A DNA stretch of 64,000 bases, taken from Siphonodentalium dalli (taxonomy: Eukaryota; Mollusca; Scaphopoda; Gadilida; Siphonodentaliidae). The notes beneath the pieces are model-generated. The model had not been told where the DNA came from and did not search any database. It saw nothing but the letters and a program-made list of their open reading frames with translations. Positions within the stretch are counted from its first letter, which is position 1. Every line of letters begins with the position of its first letter. The position numbers and the translations under genes were made by a program. Positions 56,281 through 64,000 of the stretch are shown piece after piece. The DNA is taken from positions 205,306,978-205,370,977 of the forward strand of contig CP136066.1 in NCBI GenBank assembly GCA_032622095.1, in the 5' to 3' direction.

Positions 56281-57545
56281 GAGAGACAAGAGGTAAATAT
56301 GTATTATAGAATTAGAGTTATTTTTAGCCATCAGTGTAAGGTGTAACCCATTCATGAATCAATAGACTCTCCCATTCAGTTCTAAAAGTATAAATTGGAA
56401 TAGTCTATTTAAGCAGACTTTAATAGCTGTCTGTTGTTTATTGCATTTCGATAGGGTGTGGACAATGTTGGTCCAGTGTTTATCAACTCTGGCATAGCTC
56501 TCTGGCTTAGCCTATCAATGCAATATTCAAGTGACATACCTGGTACAGTCCCCTAATTTTATAGAGTTAAAATTGTTAACCCTGGTCATCAATTTTATGC
56601 TTTTGTATATTTTTCATGTAATCATTCTCCTATTATATTGCCAGGTTTCTCCTTCACTTGTATGGATTTTTGTAGTTAAAAATTAACCCTTCTCAACATT
56701 CCTGATACTTTAACAGAAATACATTTTATCTGATATATCTCATTTTATTGACATGTATATAAATTTGGTATGTGAGTTTCTCAGCCCAAAATACAGTTAG
56801 AATTCGAATTTGGGTTTGATTAGTTTTTTTAAATGGAGTTATGGCTTATGGATTTTAGCATCCAAGCTGAAAATAGCTGATCACTGTCGCCAAGGTATGG
56901 GTTAAACATCTGTCGATCGTGATCGGCCTCTGGTTCATCTGATAGGAACCAAATCTGGTATGTGAGTTTCTTAACTCAAAATACAGATCGAGTTTGAAAT
57001 GGGTTAGATCTGATTTGTTATACCAGAGTTAATGCCCTTTCTCAACTAAGAATTGAACAGGTTTGAGGTTTTGATAACCCAAGTAGCTTACAATTAACTA
57101 CCAGTAATACAAGCTTAACTGCAATAGAGACCAGCGGTAATGTTGTCTTATTGAATTAGAGTTATTTTTAGCCACCATATATACCACATAGCAGTGAAGC
57201 TGTAACCCATTCATGATTCAATGTACTCTCCCATTCAGTTCTAAAAGTTTTAATTAGAATAGTCTATTGTTCATTTGCAGGGATGTTCTCATTATCATCT
57301 TGAATTAATCATTCTTCTGTTATATCTCCAGGTTTCTCCTCATTCACTTGCATGGATTTTTGTAGTTAAAAGTTAACACTAGGCTTCACAACATCCTGAT
57401 ATTGGTTTATTTTGATACACTCTTTGCCCCTATTTATTGATTAGTAGTATGGTACACATGTTGTCGACGTCCGGATTAACCACTCATCGTCCGTCCGTCT
57501 GTCGGTAGACACTTTACGCATGGTGCGATAACTCAAACATTTTTT
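56281..57545. repeat. family 3 Helentron-like remnants and spacer
   Basis: A 3' end with 'ccaaggtatgggttaaacat' and the hairpin CGATC-GT-GATCG lies at about 56,890-56,930, and a 5' fragment 'agtatggtacacatgttgtc' at 57,447. Two diverged copies of a unit with 'cattcatgaatcaatagac', 'ctcccattcagttctaaaag' and 'tagttaaaaattaaccc' occupy 56,345-56,690 and 57,200-57,380. Confidence 0.55.
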
Positions 57546-58539
57546 TAATTTATGTCTGTGTTCTTGGACGCCCGCCCGCGAAGACAACTATGCTGTGAAT
57601 ATGATGTAGGTGTTTGATCTTCTGTGGGGTGAAAAGCTTAAGAGATAGCTAGGTATCGGACAACAATTATATAACTAAAGTCCAAGTGTGTCAAATCTTT
57701 ATTAAATAATGTAGACAAGTGACTGCCATTCCATGGGGTTTGTGATAGTACTGATACGTTGATTGACTGAGTATCTTCAAGTTTCTTACTATCAGTTCGT
57801 GTCGCATCGTGTGTCATATTCGCCGTGACACAACTAGATAGAAATTAAATGCAACATATACCAAACCCCCCATGTGACTGAGAGTGACTTGTCTATGTCA
57901 TGATTTAAAAAAAACAAAAAAACAAGTTCCAACGATATGTAAGGAGATTAACATTGTTATATAGTATCTAGTGAATTTTGCACTTTTTTTGTCATGAGAC
58001 ACCGAAATAGACACTGGTAAACAACGTCAAGCACTATCTGATTCTATTCGAGATTCGATTCGATGTCGAAATCAGTAAGGAGATTCGATATCGATATTCG
58101 ATTCGATGTAAATTCCCCGATTCGCAGATCCCTAACCCTACCCTACAGTGCACTTCCCTCATCTGATCATTACCAAACTTCATATTAATGTTGAAATTGA
58201 TCTACTATATGGGAGCTATCAAATGTTTTTTTAATTAATTGGAAACATAGCCACCAGCAGTCGTCTTGGATTTCGGTTGGGTTGAAAATAGTATGTATAA
58301 TATTACTTCCACCTTCCTGTTTCAACATTCCCCTCAAATGCATGATTGAGATCTTCGTCAACATTTGGTATCGCGTTCATTTGCACTTACTGTTCTGAGA
58401 ATTATACAAGAGACCCGGCCAACTGCAAGTGGTGGTCAGTTCAATGTTTGCCACCCGGGCATGTATTCTAATGGAGAAAAACTAAGAGAAACAATGACAA
58501 AAAGATAAGTACGGAGCCCGCGGCGGGAGGTGACAATTT
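57546..58539. other. spacer, no feature recognised
   Basis: Mixed-composition DNA without recognised repeats, except local 'attcgattcgatgt' iterations near 58,045-58,110. Confidence 0.5.
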
Positions 58540-58705
58540 TTAGACGAAATCTTATTTCGTTAGATATAACGACATATCATTTCGTTATATCGATATCGTT
58601 ATCGTTGTTAAGAATACGATATGGCTATAACGAAATAAGATTTCGTTACAACGAAATAAGATATCGATATAAAGAAATAATGTATCGATATAACGAAATA
58701 AGATT
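58540..58705. repeat. palindrome-rich repeat of TTATTTCGTTATA units
   Basis: Units like 'ttatttcgttatatcgata' occur in both orientations (left as 'cgaaatcttatttcgtt', right as 'aacgaaataagatttcgtt'), making a fold-back of about 160 bases. A related segment is at 60,308-60,402 and another near 59,565-59,590. Confidence 0.75.
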
Positions 58706-59591
58706 TGGGGAATTTTAAGGGGGTTGTCCGACTTTGAATCCTCCCCTGAACCACGAAAATTTAGTGCCAACTGCCCGAAAATTTAGTTGTCCAAGCCGCA
58801 TACCCCCACCCATCCCCCAAATATCGTTGGAATTTCAAACTGGAATCTGGAAATTTCCAACTGCATGTTGGTCATTTTTCGATCTGACACACCTTTTGAA
58901 AAATTTCCATTTGATAGACAATTCAGTCCAAAAAAACGGACTAAAATACGTAAAAGTAGCAAATTGTCCCACTAAATTTGTTCTAAAGCAATAATAATTC
59001 ACATTAAATAATGGTTGGAAACATCACTCAAAGTCCCAGAACAATTTCAATATAGTTTTTTCTTCTGATGAACATTTTGGCCAAAGTTAAGTCGAGACGC
59101 AACCCCTCAAATACTTCAAATGGTCACATCCCAACTATTTATAGTTATATTTTACTATTATATATATAGACTATAGTTGAATTTGACTATACGAACATTT
59201 CCATATTTCACATTTATATCGAACGCTTATTTCGTTATTTTTATATCTGCCTATATTAACTGACATAAATTCACATAATCCGTCATCAGCACGAACCACA
59301 AAATTGTGCTTTTTATAGACAATCGTGTATATGTGCGTTGCCGTGCCTTATAGTGTCATGAAAAATTAGTTCAAGTTGAACCAGAGAAAGTTGAGCTTAT
59401 AGAGTCGATTTTTACAACAGGTCCTGGTTCCTAGACCCAAAAAATGACTCCACCTAATATATTATTAGGCCAAGTAACATTGGTGAGGGTCGATTTTTAT
59501 TCTGCGTGACCTGCTAATGTGATGTAAGGAGTCGGAACTTCACACAGTCTTGTCCCATTGCAGCTCAAATATTTCGATATATATTTCGATA
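58706..59591. other. spacer, no gene recognised
   Basis: An open frame of 86 codons at 58,734 has no family resemblance I can support. Otherwise AT-rich. Confidence 0.45.
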
Positions 59592-60305
59592 GGGAAATGT
59601 GGGGCATAATGCGACGCGGGGCATAATGCGACAGACGGTCGTTATCAGGCCATATGATTTTTCCATGACTGAAGTTGAATCGCACATTTATTATTTTAGT
59701 AAGACCAATCATAGAAGTGGACATCCCAATTGGACCGACATCATTATGACTGTTTAATCTCACATGCGAAACGCCGGAGTAGGGGTACCCACATTTGGTG
59801 ACCCCCTTTTTGAATGGTTTATAACTTCCGGTAGGTATTGTACGTGTTAAAACGAGAACATCTTACCCGACTACCACCAAAGCTACATGCGTATTTTGGT
59901 AAAGTAAGACGAGTTATATAGTAAGTTGATCAGTTCTATGTCCATCGGTTATTCACTTTCACTCATATTTGGGGGAGAGACAGGTTGTCTGGTTGTGGGG
60001 CATAATGCGACACTCGGGTACAACCAGTCTTGCATTTATTAGGTTCGGTGTATTATATGCTGATGTTGTAATGTCAAATGTGTCGCATTGTACCCCGTGT
60101 ATGGGGCATAATGCGACGGATTGGGTACGTCGACGGGGAGTAATGCTGTTCAGAAATTGGTGCTTCCCAGGCAAATGCGAGTATTAATATATATAGTGGA
60201 AATATTTATCTAACTTTTAGTTTAATAATGTATTCCCTTCCATCGTTTTTAGTGCCATGATGGGGTCTAATGTGCTTATGTGTCGCATTATGCCCCACAT
60301 TACCC
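59592..60305. mobile_element. TA-flanked MITE with GGGWAATGTGGGGCATAATG ends and internal copies of the end motif
   Basis: Inverted ends of about 24 bp run GGGAAATGTGGGGCATAATG plus CGAC, flanked by TA (59590-59591; 60306-60307). The core motif GGGGCATAATGCGAC also occurs internally near 59,618, 59,997 and 60,104, with a diverged inverted copy near 60,075. It is inserted in the TTATTTCGTTATA-type repeat. No coding frame is supported. Confidence 0.82.
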
Positions 60306-60446
60306 TATATCGAAATCTTATTTCGTTATAACGGTATCTTATTTCGTTATATCGATATATTCAATCTTATTTAGTTATAGCGGCGAAATCTTATTTCGTT
60401 ATAAGTAATAAGTAAATAATAAACATATATACGTTGTTTTTGACCT

Positions 60447-60885
60447 ATAAATAATAATAATTTTGCTTATATAGCGCGATTATCCCCAATGCCAAATGGG
60501 CCCTTAGCGCTTCATATTATAACACCGGCTGCCATTTTGCAGGCGCTTCACCAGACTGACCAGAGCGGCTTACGCTTACCCAACAACCAGGTCCCTATTT
60601 TTAGTCTCTATATGAGCACAGCACTGCTACACAAGTGACCTTGCCCAAGCGTCACAACCTAGCTGGCACAAGATTTGAAACAGCGTGTAGTTCTCAAAAG
60701 CACAACGCCGCTTAATCCGACCATGTACGGGTCATGTACCTTCGTTAACGTACTTGATCCGATCAAGCCCCTTGGTGGAGGGAAAAGGGGTGGAGACGAT
60801 GGTCCATTGATCAGCGGGCGCGAACTCACGCCGGTGCGTTAACACCATTACAAGTCCGACACTCTCACCACTCTGCTACCACATC
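60447..60885 (-). mobile_element. tRNA-derived SINE
   Basis: On the minus strand the head has a box A-like TAGCAGAGTGG (60,878-60,868) and a box B-like GAGTTCGCGCCCG about 50 bases on. A body of about 330 bases follows, containing 'caaggtcacttgtgtagcag', and ends with 'agcgctaagggcccatttgg', 'gcgctatataagcaaaa' and a short (TTA)n tail at 60,447-60,460. Pol III boxes plus a simple-repeat tail after GCGCTATATAAG is a common metazoan SINE layout. Confidence 0.82.
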
Positions 60886-61560
60886 ATAGAGAAGTTGGTC
60901 CCAAGATGCAGACTGTAACCAGATTGAATTTAATGTCTCTTGGTGCCATGTTTAATTATATATCATTATAGACTTTGAAGTAATTCCACTGAATGCCATT
61001 CCGTATAGGTGCAAAAAGGGTGCTCTTCCACTTCCGTTTGGTAACCAATTTTGGTAACAACAGTGACCTTGACCCTGACAAAAGTTTCACACACAGCAAG
61101 TAAAAACTCCAGTAAATTTCAGGTAAATTTTATTTGATGTCCATCAACAAACTTCGAATTTAAATCCCAGGGATGTGGCTATATATAGTGTAAGGGTCTT
61201 CTTTGTGGGTCTCATCACTGTCACTGGCCAGAACTGATGTCAGAGACTCTCGGAGAGTCAGTATTGTCACTGATTGTCAGATAAAAATTCAATTTCAATT
61301 CAAATTTTATTTATCAAATTCAAAAATTTAAAATCAAATGACAAATCTACTACCACTAGACACTACAACTACCAGTGGCATAGTCGGTGGACCCGACTAT
61401 TTAAACAGAGCTAAACGCTCTTTGATCTGAATCATCTGATTATAAATTTTTAACATAACTTAAGGTTTACGGACTAGACCCCACTCACTGACTCAGCTAT
61501 ATACAGCCTTACGGTACAGGAACAAGTTTTATTAGTTGAGTTTTTTTTCCAAAGTTGAGT
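60886..61560. other. spacer with a possible LINE 3'-end fragment
   Basis: At 61,285-61,320 'attcaatttcaattcaaatt' precedes 'ttatttatcaaattc', resembling a minus-strand LINE 3' tail of the kind at 40,716-40,740. The body after it (to about 61,500) has no recognisable coding remnant. Confidence 0.35.
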
Positions 61561-63890
61561 TTTTTTTCCAAAACTCGACTTATAGTTTGATGAGGGACGG
61601 TGGGCGGGCGGGCGGCGTGTTTTACTTATAACTCAACCGTTTATTGACGGATTAAAAACAATTTTGGTGTGTGAGTACATATCCATGCACGTAAGCTGCA
61701 GACAAAAAAATCGGGTTCGTCCGCACATTTATTACAGAGTTATGGCCATTTTTCACTGATTTTAGGCTCGTTAGCGCAACAACTTCAACAAACATTCACT
61801 GATTTTAGGCTCGTTAGCGCAACAACTTCAACAAACGTTATCTGATTCGATTGAAATTTGGGATATAGGTGTCTCCCAAGAATATCTCGGACGAGTTCGA
61901 AAACCAGCCTGGTCCGATAAAATTTGATAGAGTTATGGCCCTTAATTAGTCATTTTTCACGAATTTTCAGCTTGTTAGCGCGATAATTTCAACAAACGTT
62001 ATCCGATTTGATTGAAATTTGGGATATAGGTGTCTCTCAAGAATATCTCGGACGAGTTCGAAAACCGGCCTGGTCCGATAAAATTTGATAGAGTTATGGC
62101 TAGGGCTGGACGATATTAACAAAAATAAAAACCGCGATTTTTGGAAATTAAAACCGCGGTTAACGATATAATGCGGTTTTTTAAAACAACAGATACTAGT
62201 AACATAAACAGTTTCTCACTGTTCGCTAGAATCACATCATTGTCATTAATTTTGACAAGTTGACGTCAATAATAACATACACAACCTTTCAACCAGTGAC
62301 AACCTCATGCTCGATCGATATTCGGAATGAAAAGTAAATTCACCGGTTAAATTCCGCTATTCGGACAATTTCTTTCCGGTGACTTGACAAAATTCTGGTA
62401 TATACCGATAATTAATAAAACCATTATCTAGTCTATGCCAAAACTAAAAGTGTTCTATACTATACAGTATCCTTTTCTAACTCGGTATATTCAACTATGT
62501 TGAGGAAATACATATGTTGTTCCCGATGACACTTGGGTCGCTTGACAAATGGAATATGGTTTACCGTCAAGACAAATTTTAGCGAAGTCCACACACACGT
62601 AGTACATAACTTTTGGAATTCGGCCAAGCAAGGACACCATGTATTTTGGGCGGGTTTGAAGCCCTAATTATATAATATTGGTTTTAACCAATCGCCGTGA
62701 GTGGTTTCTTCCAGACGAGAAGGGGGCGGTATCTTCGCTCATTTACTATTTTGATTGACGGTGCATGTGCATCATTGTACTGAAGGAAGAGGCATGGCAA
62801 AACTGACATTCAAATTGATCTATCACCCGATCAGTCGTCAATTCATTTGGTGAATTCTCTTAAGCTTGTAATAAAAAGTACGCAGGGAAGTCGGAGCGTT
62901 TGTGTAATATTGTGAGCGAAAGGGGGACGTATTCAGGGTTTTCATAACCCCCTAATTTTGTTAGTCGTCCTAAACGTTGTTTACTATGATTTATATTGAA
63001 TATTGAAAAAGTCAGGACACGGGGATTTAGTTGGAATTTAAAACTTAAATAACTCGATTTAGGCTTGAGTTAAACTATTTGTTTGTATACACTTATGATG
63101 GTCTGGCACCCTCTAATTGCCGACGATATTACGATTATTTTAGTTTAGACGATATTACTGACGATATTGAAATATTAACCGGGTATTGACGATTAATCGG
63201 GAAACCGCCCAGCACTAGTTATGGCCCTTAATTAGTCATTTTTCACGAATTTTCAAGCTCGTTAGCGCGATAACTTCAACAAACGTTATCCGATTTGATT
63301 GAAATTTGGTATATAGGTGTCTCCCAAGAATATCTCGGTCGAGTTCGAAAACCGGCCAGGTCCGATAAAATTTGATAGAGTTATGGCCCTTAATTAGTAA
63401 TTTTTTCACAAATTTTCAGCTCGTTAGCGCGATAATTTAACAAACATCATCCTATTTGATTGAAATTTTGATATATAGGTGTCTCCCAAGAATACCTCGG
63501 ACGAGTTAGAAAACCGGCCCGGTCCGATAAAATTTGATAGAGTTATGGTCCTTAAGTAGTCATTTTGTACGAATTTTGAGCTCGTTAGCGCGATAACTTC
63601 AACAAACGCCATCCGATTCAACTAAAATTTGGTATATTAGTGTCTTCCAATAATATCCTGGATGAGTTTGAAAAATTTGATAGAGTTATGGCCCTTAATT
63701 AGTCATTTTTCGTGAATTTTTAGCTCGTTAGCGTGATAACTTCAACAAACGTCCTCCGATTTGTTTAAAATTTGGAACAGACATACTAGTACTTGCCAAG
63801 AATATTTCGGACGAGTTCGAAAACCAGCCTGGCCCGATAAAATTTGAGAGTTATGGGCCTTAATTAGTCATTTTTCGATTTTACCTATTA
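61560..63890 (+). repeat. tandem array of about 170-bp units (family 4 core), interrupted by a hAT-like element
   Basis: It begins with a duplicated 'gttgagttttttttccaaa', a GGGCGGGCGGGCGGCG stretch, then units with 'ttcagctcgttagcgcgata', 'acttcaacaaacgttatc', 'ggtgtctcccaagaatatct', 'cggacgagttcgaaaaccgg' and 'gatagagttatggccctta'. About three units precede and four follow the insertion at 62,101-63,217. The layout recalls the other GTCY/GGGCGG-type elements, but a 3' hairpin was not identified. Confidence 0.75.
62101..63217. mobile_element. hAT-like non-autonomous element, 1.1 kb
   Basis: Ends TAGGGCTGGACGATATTAAC and GCGGTTTCC-type inverted partner ending GCCCAGCACTA are flanked by an exact 8-bp duplication GTTATGGC (62093-62100, 63218-63225). 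The insertion splits the phrase 'gagttatggcccttaatt' of the host repeat, which proves the boundaries. No transposase frame was seen. Confidence 0.93.
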
Positions 63891-64000
63891 ATTAGTCTAC
63901 CGATACTGATGCACACCAATTGGCGGTAGCCACCGGCGGTAGCATGACCGGCGGTAAGCCACCGAAAACGAGACACAGCATCTCTGATGCCATCTCTTGT
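63891..64000. other. window end, short GGCGGTAG repeats
   Basis: Three near copies of 'ggcggtagccaccg'-type sequence run up to about 63,963. The feature continues outside the window or is too short to classify. Confidence 0.4.

Noticed and set aside
60829-60885. Genuine tRNA gene on the minus strand
   Set aside because: Box A and box B-like motifs are present, but the sequence continues into a SINE body and tail, and I could not form a complete cloverleaf by eye.

Overview
This window is metazoan nuclear DNA, most likely from a bivalve mollusc. The coding signal consists of short exons bounded by GT/AG splice sites inside long AT-rich introns. The two host genes have clear animal orthologues. 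The repeats belong to styles I associate with bivalve genomes: palindromic ends followed by GTCC/GTCT-rich tracts, and arrays of units containing 'gagttatggccc' and 'aaatttggtatg'. No bacterial operon, rRNA gene or CRISPR array is present. The taxon is inferred from style, not from a database match.

Host genes, both on the plus strand: (1) positions 1-636 are the 3' coding end of an RNF34/RFFL-type E3 ubiquitin ligase, with a SAP-like segment and a C-terminal C3HC4 RING, and with a 24-bp in-frame minisatellite in the linker. (2) Seven exons between 22,221 and 37,960 join in frame, with matching intron phases, into most of an MBIP protein (MAP3K12-binding inhibitory protein 1, a subunit of the ATAC histone acetyltransferase complex). 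Its N-terminal exon or exons were not found. Several MBIP exons have a small transposon ending 14-40 bp from the splice site.

Mobile DNA dominates the window. A nearly complete LINE lies on the minus strand at about 40,716-48,440. It has an ORF1 with zinc knuckles and an SGNH-esterase-like domain, and an ORF2 with endonuclease and reverse transcriptase, each broken by an apparent frameshift; ORF2 has an unusual N-terminal extension of about 650 residues. The LINE sits in a 10.4-kb block (39,421-49,869) with Helentron-like ends, which itself interrupts a TTAA-flanked MITE (39,132-49,942). Two canonical non-autonomous Helitrons lie head to tail with no base between them (51,654-52,976). Several families of Helentron-like elements (about 1,815-4,032, 9,480-10,395, 14,054-14,993, 54,129-57,545) share one architecture. 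There are hAT-like elements with 8-bp duplications (901-1,567; 62,101-63,217; a MITE family with CAAGCC ends), a MULE-like palindrome with a 9-bp duplication (25,777-25,920), a Harbinger-like MITE with a TTA duplication (29,629-29,998), TA-flanked fold-back MITEs, TTAA-flanked MITEs, and a tRNA-derived SINE (60,447-60,885, minus).

Tandem arrays occur at 5,903-7,545 (68 bp), 15,060-15,715 (about 22 bp), 50,553-51,245 (113 bp), inside the Helitrons (122 bp) and at 61,560-63,890 (about 170 bp). Two of these arrays appear to derive from termini or hairpins of MITE families also present here. The most distinctive structural theme is a hairpin cassette of about 70 bp that recurs, in inverted pairs, inside several MITE families with different terminal repeats.
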